This document shows positions 13,022 to 25,623 of a stretch of DNA of 64,000 nt, one piece after another. The notes beneath the pieces were generated by a model. That model searched no databases and was not told the DNA's origin. It saw nothing but the letters and a program-made list of their open reading frames with translations. This DNA is from Channallabes apus. Its lineage: Eukaryota > Chordata > Actinopteri > Siluriformes > Clariidae. Both the position numbers and the translations under genes were made by a program. Where the stretch lies: assembly GCA_030522415.1 (NCBI GenBank), contig CM060121.1:22541142-22605141 (forward strand), written 5' to 3'. How positions within the stretch are numbered: the stretch's first letter is position 1; each line of letters opens with the position of its first letter.

Positions 13022-13068
<47 letters not shown>

Positions 13069-13790
13069 ATGGGGAGCGCAATGTTGTCTTCAGTTGCTGT
13101 GGTTTCCTGTTTGTAGGTGGGAGAGAGGATCGGTAAATTTCTCACTACATTGCAAATTAGCCGAGCAAATGCAACATGAAAACAGTCGAGACTGCTCTGA
13201 ACCGTAGTGGAATAGTGATGATTTATGCAACTGCTTAAATGCAAGTGTGTGGATGTGTGTGCATGCATAAAAGCTTAAATGTCATGAGTGTGGCAGCTGA
13301 GACAAAGGGGAAACTGAAAATTTGATGTTTATGTTCTTTTTTTTTTTAACTCACCCCATCCTAGGTGGCTTTTAATGAGTGTAATAAAACAACATTGCCT
13401 TTAATTGTACTTAACAAATGTCTTAATTTCTTGTTTTGTGATTTGGTGAGAGATTTGGTTACCTGGAGGTTTTAAGCTCCTGTGTGATAATTATGAAGCA
13501 GAATGATTCTATGAAATAACCGTAGTACCTTGTGGCGCTTTAGGGATAAAGAGTATTAAATTATATTTCTAAATAGTGTTAATTTTTGCGCTGTAAACTG
13601 AAATGTCTACATCTCTGAAGGAATAACGTAAAGAAGCGTGTGCGACTAAATACGAAGCACAAGCGCAAAAATAAAGGAACAGTCCTCTTAGGCAAAAGGG
13701 CAGAGCTGAAGCCAGGTAGATGAATGAGCAAGAAACCACTCAGACAGTTCAGCTCAGAGATTGGAGGTGGAGGCTTCGACGACATTCAGA
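11921..13790 (+). other. spns1 3' UTR and spns1-lat intergenic space
   Basis: No coding region supported. AT-rich sequence with possible polyadenylation signals (AATAAA-type) near 12424, 12715 and 12859, and a (CT)n run at about 13025-13067. ORFs in this stretch are short and without recognisable family features. Confidence 0.5.
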
Positions 13791-13799
13791 AAGAGCCTA

Positions 13800-14088
13800 T
13801 GAGGAGAGAGACTGAGCGAGAGAGTGCAGACACAGGAAAGAAAAAGTTTAGGGATGGCCTATTTCTCTACAGCACTCATGTCTGACTGATGTGCTTGCTT
13901 ATGGGCTGATGAGTGAGAAGTGTTGAAAGACAGAAGGAGGTGAAGAAAGAACGATAAGAAACTTGGAGGAAAAGTGGAAGAACCACAATGGTGAAACTCG
14001 GCGTGTGAACTAGGGGTGATTTTGCTTTGGTGAGTGACGTGTGAGAACTGGCCTGTGGTTCGGCTCAGCACCTGCTGTGACAGTGCCG
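13800..14088 (+). promoter_or_regulatory. lat: Possible 5' untranslated exon of lat
   Basis: A purine-rich, less AT-biased segment ends in a consensus donor (gtgccg|gtaagt at 14088/14089). The first coding exon of lat begins behind an acceptor (ttctcag) just before 16576, so an upstream non-coding exon is required somewhere; this is the best candidate seen. Its start cannot be fixed from sequence alone. Confidence 0.3.
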
Positions 14089-16575
14089 GTAAGTTTTTTT
14101 TTTTTTTTTTTTTTTACTTTTGATCATGTTTTAATTTTAGATTAACTGTATATTTTGTACACTTATTAGAATCAATTAAAAACAATATTAAGTATGATTT
14201 GAATCAGTCGCTACTCCTAGTAGTTGCCAATTTTTCAACCTCAGGGGCACCTTTTCTTCTTTCTTTTCTTATTATGATCAGCCTTACCATTTTTGCATGA
14301 GCAATTCGGTGACCAAAGGTCCTTTGGTGGTCAAAGGATCTAGCAATGGTACACCACAACACAGTCTCTTAAGGAAACCTCATTTTCACACATTCTTTTC
14401 TTCTCCTTTTTGGTCACCACTAAAATAAATGATTTGTTACAATGTATTTAGTGTATATCTTTTATAACATATGATACATGATACATATAATACATGACTC
14501 ATTAAATTAAAGCATATAGCATTGCAAATGACTTCTGTTCATATCATCACAGGGTAGCCCATGTGATACTTGCTTTTTCGTATTTCATTAGTTTCATTGC
14601 ATTAATGTTAGAAAAATGTCCACATTGGCAGTTCAGAGCGTGGGCGCTCAGTAAGCATTGTTTCAGGTTCACGTTGGCATTTAGAAATGCTCGGATTGGC
14701 ACAAAATGGAGGTGGATATGCTGTGGCCCTGGTTTTGGGGGTTTGAGTGAAAGAAGCCCTGCAGAAGTAGGTGTAACAGAGAAGCCTAGGCCAAGTCAAT
14801 TTCTTGTGATGTGCTTTTTTTTCTCTCTCTTTTTTCTCATCTAACTGCAAAATACAGGAAATCCGTTTCCTGGCAATGAACACACTCACATGCATACATA
14901 CAGTCACGGCAACATAGGCGGAGAATAAACAGAATTGCAATGACAGTGATGCCACCAGATTAATGAAATTGTGTTAACGTGTAGCTCTGATAAATTCCTC
15001 TTTAGATGTTGATGTCACTTCAGTAAATAAATTTGGAACAATCTGTATAACTTCCAAAATCTTCAAATAAAATCCACCAAAAGAAATAATCCTGATTTAG
15101 AAAAAGATTTTTTGATAAAAAATAAAAAACATGAAAGATTGGCAATTTATATATTTCTGAAAACATCACCTCAGAGACAATAATATAATGATAATGGTTA
15201 GCAATGACCAAGCAAACATTACAATAAAAAAGGATGACAATTTCAATATTCAACAAGCTGTTAATTATCAAAAAATAAATACAAAATTCTATACGTTATG
15301 GAGCTAGATAGGTTTTCTGAGAATTTAGTTAACCGAAATTAACTAGATAGGTTAATTTAGGATAGGTAGATAGGTTTTGTAAGCATTTAGTTTATTAAAA
15401 TTAAAAATATGGTTAATTATATTTAGTTTTCCAATTTACACTAATTATCCAGCTAGCTAGCTAACAAACAGATTTTAATAATAGAACAAAAAACAAATAG
15501 TTTATATACATATCTCAATGAGCCAGGTAGTTTGTTTTCCCTAGGCATTTGGTTTATTAATATTTAAAGTCCAGTCCTGCTAGTTATTTAATATTTTTTC
15601 CAATGAACACTAACTAGCCAGCTAGGTAACTAACAAGCTAATGGTAAATGTCAAATTACCAAAATCAAACACTGTTTATATGCCTCATGGAGCCAGGACT
15701 TTAGGTTTTCTGGCTTTTTTGAGTTTGTTCAATACAACCACTGAAAAATGAGCACGCCTCCTTATCAACAATGTTTGCAGTTAGCATTAACCAGCTATCT
15801 ATCTTAGAAATAATCTAATCAAACATCTACCTTTTATATTGATTTTGGTATTAGGAATGTTTTGTAAATATTATCACAAATCATTTTTGCTAATACAATA
15901 TAAAAAGTGACAGGCTGACTATTACTTAAAACGCATAAAAATTTTAATAAAATAAAGGAACAGACAGTTTGTCATGCTACCAGGCTAGCGATCAGCACTT
16001 GGTAGCCGGGGAATGAACCAGACATTCAACACAAAATTTGTGTGATTTTTTTTTTTTACCCGCTTTGGTTTTCAATGTAGAGCTGTCTTCAAAAAACTGT
16101 TATTCATGACATTTGCACGTGAGAGACCTCACACAAATAAACCTGCTCCAAATAGCATAATTTAAATACTCATTTTAAACCCTCTAAAACTTTTCCTGGT
16201 TCAGGCATTTATTCAGTAATTTCAGTGACCCTTACAGTAATAAAAGGATTTTTGATTTCTTCAGTTTGCTCAAAATGCTAATGTATTATGTTAGTGAATT
16301 AAGGATTAGCTCGAATAAGCTGTGAGTAAAGTGGTTCCTTGCTGCAAACTAAAACTCTCCACTGGAAGCTACAAAAAAGCCACTAGCGGTTGAACCGACT
16401 ACTTTTACCAGCAGACACAGACTCTCTAAACCTAAATAATCATCAGCATATAAACTGTAAGATACGAGAGCAGATTGACTGCAGAATGAATGACTGAACA
16501 TACCTACTAAGATTGCATTTTTTTTTTTTATTATTATACAAATAGTTCATTAAAATCCTGATTAATTTCTCAGGT
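14089..16575. other. Non-coding, AT-rich, presumed first intron of lat
   Basis: Nothing recognisable beyond poly-T (14094-14115) and an AT-rich unique-looking stretch with repeated taggttttctgg-like and agctagctagct-like short motifs at 15300-15720. Confidence 0.4.
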
Positions 16576-17338
16576 ATGGATTCCACTGCACTTTTGACGG
16601 TGGTATGTGTGGCAGTTGTTGTGCTGTTCATCATCCTGACAGGTCTTTGCTTGAACTGCAAAGGAAACAGCCAACCAAGTAAGATAAGAAATAAAGGATG
16701 TGCACAAAACAGATCCTTTTATCACTTGAAACACGTTATTCAGAGTGGCTCAAATGTCTCGATCCGTAGGCGAACAAGAAAATGCTGTAAAATTCTGCCT
16801 CAGAAAACTTACATAAGAACAAATTCTTTTTGATCTTCTTCCAGTTTCAGCGCTTTCTTAGGTCTGAAATAAAAGAAAGAACAGATTTCATATACGCAAA
16901 AATGTCTATGGATCTGAACTTTTGTGCCATTTTGTATAGCAAATTTAAACACAATCTTTGACATAAAACCTTGTTTAATTTTTCTTCTCTTTTCTTTTAG
17001 TATATATAAGACAACAACATGATCCACGCAACAGTTATCCATCGTAAGGGATGATCTGATCTAATGACTGCTTTTCTATTTCACCTTTTTCACTCTGCTT
17101 CAGTCATACTTGTCTGCGAGTTCTTCAGGTTTTCCCTCTGGAGAACATAGAACTATTCTATTTAGAACCCTATGAAAGATTCCAAGAAAAAATCTTTAGA
17201 CAAGTAAACTCTTAAACCAGTCCTGGGGGGCCGTAAAATGGGCTGCGCTCTGACCGCAGCCAACAAGAAGTTGGGATATGTGAAGAAAAAAACAATTTAA
17301 TTTTATAGTATATACATATATTACTGTAGATTACACAC

Positions 17339-17369
<31 letters not shown>

Positions 17370-17525
17370 TTTTACTTTATTTATGTAATCATCCCATTAC
17401 ATTTTGAAAACCTTTTAGCTTCAATTCTTATCTTGCGTCTTGTATTAGATTCTTATTTATTAATTTTTTATTTATTTATTTTTTTACAATTTGTGCCTGG
17501 ATGCTTCTGTTTTGTGTACTTGGTC

Positions 17526-17577
<52 letters not shown>

Positions 17578-20500
17578 ACAGGAACCAAGCGTTTACAGTT
17601 ATTCGCCCCTGTAAGTAAAAGCAAAGTGTTGGTTTAAAGCCAGGCACATCTTAATGTCAAACTGAAATGTGATACTGTTAACAATAGCACAGGTTAGAAC
17701 TAGATTCCTAATGAGCAATGCAGGGAAAACTGTTGCAAGGAAATACTTCAGGAAACAGCATATGACTGAAGAAAGAGAGATCAGATAATGGGATTTTAAT
17801 ATCAAATTCAAATTCAAATTTTATTAGTCACATACACAGTCATACACAGTATAATATGCAGTGAAATGCTTTATACGACCGCCAGTGACCTTAAAAAAAG
17901 AAAATAAAAGCTTGTACGTAAAATAAATAATCAATAAAAAGGAAATACTAAAGAAATAATTTTAACTAGTAAAATTAACTGTACAATAAGGGCATAATAA
18001 AATATTGCAAAAATATAGAAATATAGGGTAGATAGAGTATATATGTATATAGAATTGAAGTGTCAGTGGTTGTGCAAATATGCATGAAAGGTGACATGTG
18101 CAATTGTCCAGATGTATGAGTATTTAGTGCAAGTGTGTATGAATGTGTCCATGATTGTCCAGTCAGTGTTGTGAGCTTAAAAGATGTTATTAGTCCTGTG
18201 TGGAGGTGTGATTGAGAGACCTTATCGCCTGCGGGAAGAAGCTCCTCCTCAGCCTCTCTGTGTTGGCCTTTAGGGAGCGGAATCTCTTCCCAGACCGCAA
18301 CAAAGAGAACAGTCCATTACTGGGGTGACTGAGGTCCTTCATGATCTTCCTGGCCTTAGTCCAGCACCGCTTGCTGTAGATGGAGTGCAGGTCAGGGAGC
18401 TCAGTGCGGATGATGCGCTCGGCTGATCGCACCACCCTCTGTAGAGCTCGTCTGTCCTGCATGGTGCTGTTCCCGAACCAGGTCGAGATGTTTCCCGTCA
18501 GGATGCTCTCTATGGTGCAGGAGTAGAAGTTCCTGAGCACCTTGAAGGGCAGTCTAAAGTCTCTCAAGCGTCTGAGGTGGTAGAGACGCTGCCGGGCTTT
18601 TTTTTAAGATTAAGATTAAGTTATGATTAATTATATTAGTAATTCATTAAGTGCATTAGTACCTTACCTGGTCCTACTCACATCATCTCTTTTGTGTAAT
18701 TGAAATGAAATTGTTGAACATGAGCATATTGTGAAAAAAGAGTCTTAAAATAAACATGCAATGATTTATAATTCTGGCAAGAGTATGTAGAACAGGGGTG
18801 TTCAAATCCAGTCCTGAAGAGCCAGCATCCTGCATCGTTTGTAATTCACAAACACATCCACCAAACCTGGCAATTAACAGATTGGTTAAATCAGCTGTTT
18901 TTGAGCAGAAAAAAAATCACCAAGTTTTCCTGGAGAATGGTGCTCTGGATTTAATCTTCCCTGATGTAGAAAGAATCACATCGTGATCAACTAGGGCTAG
19001 AATGAAATTCCTACCTACAGTGCATCACAGTGTAGAAACTAAACCAAATACATATGGCCGAAACATAGTATTGATGTTAAAAGGTGTCTCATATTTTCAT
19101 AATACTTAATGCTTCCAGTCCATGCTTTGTTTTTTGTAAATATGCATACATATTTCTATATTCATAAATGGAAATTTTAGCAAATGAATGAATGAGCAAA
19201 TGAAAAGAAACACGTTGACTAATTACAATTTCATGCCCTTTTAGGTAGTGTCTGTAACTTTTTTTTATTGAAATCTTGCAATGATTTTAACTGTCATTCA
19301 GATGAAACTTGGCCAATTTAGATTTCACATGAAAAGACATAAACCTGAAAAAGTGTATTATTCTCAAATGCAAAATAAAAAAAAAAATGCAATTTTGAAT
19401 TTGACATGGTTACGGACACTACAGAGTTTTTGCTTTTATCAACTGGAATGCTTTAATTTAAGCACCAATTTTTACAGGTCATATGCTTCTAGACGCTTAG
19501 AGACGCGATCTGTAGTATCAATACAGATTTACAGATATTTCTCATAAAGATATATAAATAATTTACATTATACTGTGTTTTGGCCGATAATGAAATAAAA
19601 GTGCACCTACTTGCTTTTGTGTTGCTGCGGGTTATTTGACAAAAAAGTACACTTTAGGCATTTCAAGCAATTAATTAATAAGTATGTAATTAAGGCCATG
19701 CTAATTCCTATTAACTTGACTTTTCACAATAGATAAACACAGGTTTATTTGTTAGATTTAAATGTTAGTCTATGTTAGATTAATACTAGCTCGTCAGTGC
19801 TTTGCTTTTGTTACATGATATTGTTTAGCCAAATCTACACTAAACCTGGCTTCTACATGAGAGAGTAAAATTAGCTAAGCTGAACACATAGCTGGCAACA
19901 TTAACCCTGTTCCATGTTTGTAGCTGGCTAGATTAGATAATAAATCTGTAGCTAATAGATTGCTTTACTGTGCGATCATTAATAATTTTAGAATAAATAG
20001 ATAAGCTGCATTTCGGGCCTTTAATAAAAAAGTTTTTGGATGATTAACTAATCTGTTTCCTCCATGTCATCTTTTAGACAACGAGAATCCTTCTTTGACC
20101 ATCATACCAGTTCAGCCTTCTCAACACAACCTCACGTGAGTCTGCTCTTACATCAACCTGTAAACATATTACTGTACAGTCTGTTGACACTTTATGTGCA
20201 TGAACCTCATACTGTCTCTGTTTATCAGTTCTCCATCCATGACTGATGCGAGACGGATCTCTGCTTGTCGCTCATCTGATGGTAAGAGCAACTGTTATCT
20301 TCCCTTTTTTTTTGTTGCTTCCTGTACATCGACACAAGAGATATTTATTCTTTAGGTTTAAATGTTATATTGCAATGCACATTAAACTGTTATGAGTTGG
20401 ACCTCAGTCAGCTATTTCTGTTTGTTTAATAAGGTGGAAGCCAGAGCGATTACATCAACCAAAATGGTGAGGATGAAGAAAATTCATTATTCTTGTGTAT

Positions 20501-23500
20501 TAATTATTCTAGTGTGTTGAATGGGTTGAATGTACTGATTACATATTTTGTCACTAGTGGACAATGATGCACAAAGCTATGAGCAGCCTCCTGAAAAGAC
20601 CCCAGACTACCCAGACTATCTGTAAGAACATGTTTATTTCTTTCATCTATAAATTAATGGAGCAGTTTTATTTAAAAACAAATAGGATATATGTTACACA
20701 CGACTGTCAACTTTTATTAGAATTCTTGTGTAAGCATGACTGGCTTTGTTCCAAGCTCCTATACACTGATCTTTTCAGGGACGTGTTACCAGACGACCAA
20801 AATATCTCCCAACAGAATCTCGCCTCTTCATTGAATTCAGGTTAGTTAAAAGAAAAGCCCATTTACCCCATTCATTTTCACTATTAGGTATTAAAACTAA
20901 ATCTTATATGGAAAAAAAATGGTTTGCAAAAAAAAATAAAAAAAATCAGTCAGGGTTTGATACAAGAGCACAGTTCTCCAAGAAGAAATGTAACAAACAG
21001 AATTAAATTTCATTGTGTAATAGAGGGGTGGCACAGTGGGTTAGTGGTTAGCACTGTTGACTTGCACCTCCTACAGTCCAAAGACATGCAGATTAGTCTA
21101 ATTGGCGTTTCCAAATTGCCCATAGTGTGTGAATGAGCATGTGAGTATGTGCCTGTGTGTGGCACCCTGTCCAAGGTGTCCACCTCCATCTACTACTGGG
21201 ATAGACTCCAGACCACCGATGACCCTACAGTATATACAGGATAAAGTGGTATAGACTATGAGTGATTGAGTGTGTAATGCAGTGCTTGCCAAAATGTAAG
21301 CCACGGCCCCCTAGTGGACCGTAAGGAATAGTCGTGGGTGGGCCACAAGAAATTGTTTCTAACAAATAACAAATAAGTAAAACATTGATAAATAAATAAT
21401 CATTTATTTGTTTTAAATTCCCATAAAATATTTCTTTTTACGTTTTAAAAGCAACCGGCACTAATCAAATAAAGCCACAGCATTTGAATGATGTGATATC
21501 CTACACTTATTTTAGTCTTATGCTGATCAGAAATGTGATTAAAGTTTGGGTGGGCCTCAGATCATTTTCACATTTTAGTGTGGGCTGCAGCCTACCGAAG
21601 TCCGGGAACTGCTGCTGTAATGGCTGGTGTTTCTGGTGTGCATGGGTGGTTGCATCTCCATTTTTGCTTGTGTAACCTTGTTGTTTAGTGGACTTTTTTT
21701 TTCTTCATGTCCTGTCTGTTCTTTTTTTTAAATCATAAACCTGCCCAGGGACCACAAATGAAAATGAAAATTTGGCTACTTACTGTACACAGTAAATGTT
21801 AATGCTGATTAACGTGTATTGTTTACTTTTAACAATATTAATAAATTGAAAAGGGAAATCACTGAACATCAACTAACAAGAGACAGTTAGCATGTTACTA
21901 ATTGTATGTTACTAGTATTATGTTACCAGACGTTCCTTTATTGTAACAAATGTTTGGACAGTTTGTGATTAAACCGATATCAGCTCAAGTGTTAGTCACT
22001 CCCTTTCTGAATGTGGTGTAAATCATGTTTAATCTACAGCTCAATTTCGAAACCAGTTCCGGTTGCATCGCTTATATTAACGTATAGAAAACATTATCGT
22101 TTTTTTATATAGTAAAAAAATGTTTCCCATGAACTATATTCTTGTGACTTAACAAGAAAAACATAATTGATATTTTCGATTTCTGTAAAAAGACAATGCA
22201 CAGTCCTTGCAAATGCATCTATTAATTCAAATATTATTTCATATTTTAAATTATTACTCAGAATCCTTGTCTTTAAGATTTAGTTATTTTGCAGAATGTG
22301 TGAGATAAAAAGGCAATAGACTGTTGTGTGACGTGTTCTTTTTAATCACCTCGAGGTAACGACACAGCTTGGAATTCATTCTTTTTTAATACTTTCTGTT
22401 GTTGCTGTAGGTTTTGAATTGCTGTCAAGCCCCAGAATGAACCAATGTTAAATTGTTTCCCTTTTATATGTTTTATATCCTGATTATATAAATATTTCTA
22501 TCCATAAATTATGGGGGATGCAAACTTTTGAAAAGGAACTCGTTTCAATCGCGCTTTTAATGACATGGAAAACTACCTTGTGATAACATGAAGAATAAAA
22601 CTCCATGTCCAACATGCATGTTAAACATAACTTCTAAAAGCCACATGTTCAATTTTACACTCTAAAGTAATAACGTAAAGTAATTTAATGTGAGTTTTTC
22701 AGAACTAATGAACCCGACTCTCCGTTCTGTGGTGAACTCAAAAGGTCCTTGTGGTTTCTTTGATTCTAGGGCAGAGTTACCAGAACATTGAGAATGATGA
22801 CAACGATGATGATTCAGGTAGGACATGAGCTGGAGTTGAATCAGGCCTGTCCCAGTGACTCATCACACTTCAGCAGGATGTAACACAAACTTCATCTAAT
22901 CTGTTCAAATGTTTGCTCCAACAGATAGTCAGCATTATATAAATGTCAACGAGGACAGAGAACCTGCAATTGAAACTCCGAGTAAGTTCAAGGAAGTCTA
23001 CTTCACTTTGTCTTTCTTTATACAAGTCTTCAATTTGAGGTCCTGAAGTGGTGCGTTGTCTAGGAGACACAAAGAGATTGTAATAGTAGCTGGAGGCTTT
23101 TCTGTTTAGACGTTTAGATCCTTGAGATCCTCCCTGGTGGTACTGGTGGCTTAAGGGTTTAAGTTAATACCTGGAAGGTTGTATATTCGCTTAGCAAGAC
23201 TGTTCATCTTCAACGTCTCATTTGTATTATTTTGTGTAAAAGTGTTTTCTGATACAAAGATTATCTGAGCCACTGATAACGAGATGATCGTGTGTGTGGT
23301 TTCTTCCTGCCACAACAGAATAGTGTTTGCCCTGTCTGAGAAAAAGTGCAAGCTGTCCATGACTCCAAAACTCGCTATGTTTTCTTGGTGTGAACTTTTT
23401 CCTAGCCAGTAGCAGGGATCTGTGAGGGTGTTGTATGCAGAAGAGGGGAGATAGCATTTTTCCAAAAAGAAATGAGAAAAGAATCTATACATAAAGGTAA

Positions 23501-23502
23501 CT

Positions 23503-23573
<71 letters not shown>

Positions 23574-23784
23574 CAGTTGGGAGCTGCAGCAGTGATGGTC
23601 AGGGCAGCTCTGACTACGTAAACGTAAACGCTCCAAGAAACTGTAAGCTTTAGATTGTTTGATACTAATCTTAATTTTTTTTCTTTACTCAGTGTAAGCT
23701 CTTTATGCCTAGTTATTTATTCCCATCTCTCTCTCTCTCTCTCTCTCTCTCGGTCTTCTTCCAGTTAACTACCACCTGGGTTGA
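16576..23784 (+). CDS. lat: Linker for activation of T cells (transmembrane adaptor)
   Basis: Twelve exons join in frame to 211 aa: 16576-16678, 17001-17043, 17582-17610, 20078-20135, 20229-20281, 20434-20466, 20558-20621, 20779-20840, 22770-22817, 22925-22981, 23577-23642 and 23765-23784. All borders are AG/GT. The protein has a short outside end, one membrane helix (about 5-24), a juxtamembrane CLNC pair (C25, C28) in the place of the palmitoylated cysteines of LAT, then a disordered tail with tyrosine motifs: DYINQN (Y102), SYEQP (Y114), DYPDYLDVLPDD (Y127, the PLC-gamma1-type site), SYQNIEND (Y152), HYINVNED (Y169) and DYVNVN (Y197). YxN sites bind GRB2/GADS SH2 domains once phosphorylated by ZAP70. 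Length is close to mammalian LAT (about 230-260 aa). Position next to spns1 matches mammals. Identity rests on this architecture plus synteny; NTAL-like adaptors are the alternative. Confidence 0.93.
17341..17572. repeat. (TTA)n and (CT)n microsatellites in lat intron 2
   Basis: A TTA run at 17341-17367 and a CT run at about 17529-17572. The CT run merges into the ttttacag acceptor of the exon at 17582, acting as its pyrimidine tract. Confidence 0.9.
17800..18603 (-). mobile_element. 5'-truncated non-LTR retrotransposon (LINE) 3' end
   Basis: Minus-strand reading from about 18600 to 18190 gives the C-terminal tail of a reverse transcriptase ORF2: LRNFYSCTIESILTGNIS, WFGNSTMQDRRALQRVVRSA, LHSIYSKRCWTKARKIMKDL, SHPSNGLFSLLRSGKRFRSL. 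This closing block is common in fish L2/Rex-type elements. The 3' end carries ttcaaattcaaatt-like short repeats at 17803-17821. No catalytic domain remains. Lies antisense in a lat intron. Confidence 0.85.
18190..18567 (-). pseudogene. Reverse transcriptase C-terminal fragment
   Basis: A 125-residue open frame from the LINE above, ending ...FFPQAIRSLNHTSTQD. It is uninterrupted, so the insertion is not very old, but it lacks the YADD-type catalytic block and cannot be functional alone. Confidence 0.8.
18796..18990. repeat. Short inverted-repeat element (MITE), copy 1
   Basis: Begins caggggtgttcaaatccagt and ends with an inverted version (gctctggatttaatcttccctg). Related to the element at 45027-45200. 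Probably a non-autonomous hAT-type MITE; no target duplication was confirmed. Confidence 0.6.
21024..21268 (+). repeat. tRNA-derived SINE in lat intron 8
   Basis: Head ggtggcacagtgggttagtg resembles a tRNA A box, followed by the shared body (caaagacatgcagattagtc, attggcgtttccaaattgcc, ggcaccctgtcc) and a tail gataaagtggtatag. Same family as the SINEs at 36990-38320 and 59250-59799. Confidence 0.8.
21270..22769. other. Intronic non-coding sequence of lat
   Basis: AT-rich intron sequence between exons 8 and 9. No gene or recognised element; the stretch at about 21290-21620 (ccccctagtggaccgtaagg ... gggctgcagcctaccgaag) resembles a diverged dispersed repeat. Confidence 0.4.
23504..23570. repeat. 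(GT)n microsatellite immediately upstream of a lat acceptor
   Basis: About 33 GT units end 7 bases before the AG of the exon that begins at 23577 and encodes the DYVNVN motif. Confidence 0.95.
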
Positions 23785-24180
23785 TTAAAAGCCCCATCAG
23801 ATTACACTGAGGATTTTCTACCATACTGTACAAAAATATGAGCTTCACATTTTGTCATTGTATTTACAATGATGTTGAACAGATGGACAGAATGATTATT
23901 AAAATATTATTCCATAAGAAAACTAGAGCCGTTTAATTTTATTTCCCTTGTACCCCCCCTCCCCCACATCCTCTGGAGAGGATTTGCTGACAGTTCCTGA
24001 GAATTTCACTTTCACTCACTTGCATTTTTCTGACTCAAAACATGATTTGGTTTTGTTTTACATTTTTATTATAATTATAGTAAAAATCTGTTGTTCTTTG
24101 GCTTTTATATGTAAAGTAATGTAATGCTTTGTAACTTTGTTGTTTGTTAAGTAAATAAATTATGCATCACCAAACGTGTT
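23785..24180 (+). other. lat: lat 3' UTR with polyadenylation signal
   Basis: Follows the TGA at 23782-23784. A consensus AATAAA at 24154-24159 is followed by a T/GT-rich stretch, giving a likely cleavage site near 24175. Confidence 0.6.
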
Positions 24181-25623
24181 TCTGTATCTCATGGCAAGGC
24201 TGAGGCAAAATGTTTAAAGCAGATTTTCCTGGTTCAGGAGAAATGCCACAATCAGAGAAAACTTGGTGGAAACAAGCCCATGAGTGCGAAAACATTTATT
24301 CACTTATTCATTTTGATGATTGTGGGAATTCTACATTATTCCCCATCTGGTCGTTATTTTGTTGTTTGAATTCTGATAGGTAAAACCAAACAAGGAATAT
24401 TTTCTTGGCAGATGCTATTTGCACCCAAGTCTATTAAACATGTTTCAAATTGCTGAGGTAAAAACTCAATATCAATAAATGTTGTTTATTACTACAGCCC
24501 CTCCTGTACAAGTATGACACTTAAAATGCAGACTAACCCTCATCTACTTTATTTAATTTTTTGGTGTCCACAGGGTGGATGTAAATAATCGATAGCTGCC
24601 AGGTGCTTATGCTCACCAGGGCAAATAGATTTTTTTTTGTTGCAGCTTCCTGGTAAGCACGAGTCGAAGAGGGTGTCTCTCCTGCACCCCCTGTTGGCGA
24701 TAGTAAAATTGCACATACTGATAATATAAAATATACTGTAAATGTGGTCTTGATTTTATTTGTTCTCTCTCTCTCTCAACAAATGCACTCATTACAGAAT
24801 TATTGGCACTCCTATAGGATATTGTGTAATATTTAAAGTTTCCTCATTTTTTGGGGGGGAAACAAAGTAATTGTTTAACCATGTGGAATTAATATTGGAG
24901 CCTTAACAAGACAGTGTGGCCTTAATCAAAAATTTGCATAAATATCTACTTAAGAAAAAATAAATAAATCTATAAAATCTAAATGTACAACCCATTCTGA
25001 ACACATGCAGGGGTTTCACCACATCTCATCCTGTGGTTTAAACACCATCACAGCTGAACAAACCAAATGTTTTTTTTTTTGTACAGCAACTCACAGATGC
25101 ACATAAATGTAATGATCTCATTAATTTATTTACTTATTTATCTTAACCAAAACCCAACATGACACCACCACAGTTTAGAGTTTGAAATTTTGTTTATTTT
25201 TTGTATTTTATATTTTTTTTCCTTTTTTTAGTCATTTTATTATTTATTTAATTAGGGGTTGAGGAGGAGGGGAGAAATCTTGCTATTCTTTTATAAAACA
25301 TCTCATTCTTTTGTTTCATTCCGTCATGCTCACTTGGTCATTCTCACTCATTCACACATTCCCTCCATTATAGATACACACTGTCCGCTCGTCCTTTCAA
25401 CAAAAAAAGGAAAGTCCTTCCAATGGATAAGAATAAAAACAAAAATGTCTGTTTCTGGAGGAAAGGGAAAGCAGTGTGTGTGTCTGCATGTATGTATGTG
25501 TATTTGTGTGTGTGTGTTTGTGTGTGTGAGTGATTGTGTTAGTGTGTAGATGGGCCTGGTCCAGAATCAGCAAGAGGAATTCTCACTCCAAAGGTCAGGG
25601 AGAGACGGAGCCTGAATTCTCAA
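24181..25623. other. Intergenic space and atxn2l 3' UTR
   Basis: The two genes converge here. Minus-strand AATAAA signals (seen as tttatt) at 25236-25248 would give atxn2l a 3' UTR of about 380 bases. The stretch 25475-25548 is GT-rich. No coding region is supported. Confidence 0.45.

Noticed and set aside
12942..13268. ORF with Glu-Arg repeats as a coiled-coil protein
   Set aside because: Translation of a (CT)n/(GA)n microsatellite without other supporting features.
16576..16833. 85-residue ORF as a small membrane protein gene
   Set aside because: It is lat exon 1 read through its donor at 16679 into the intron.
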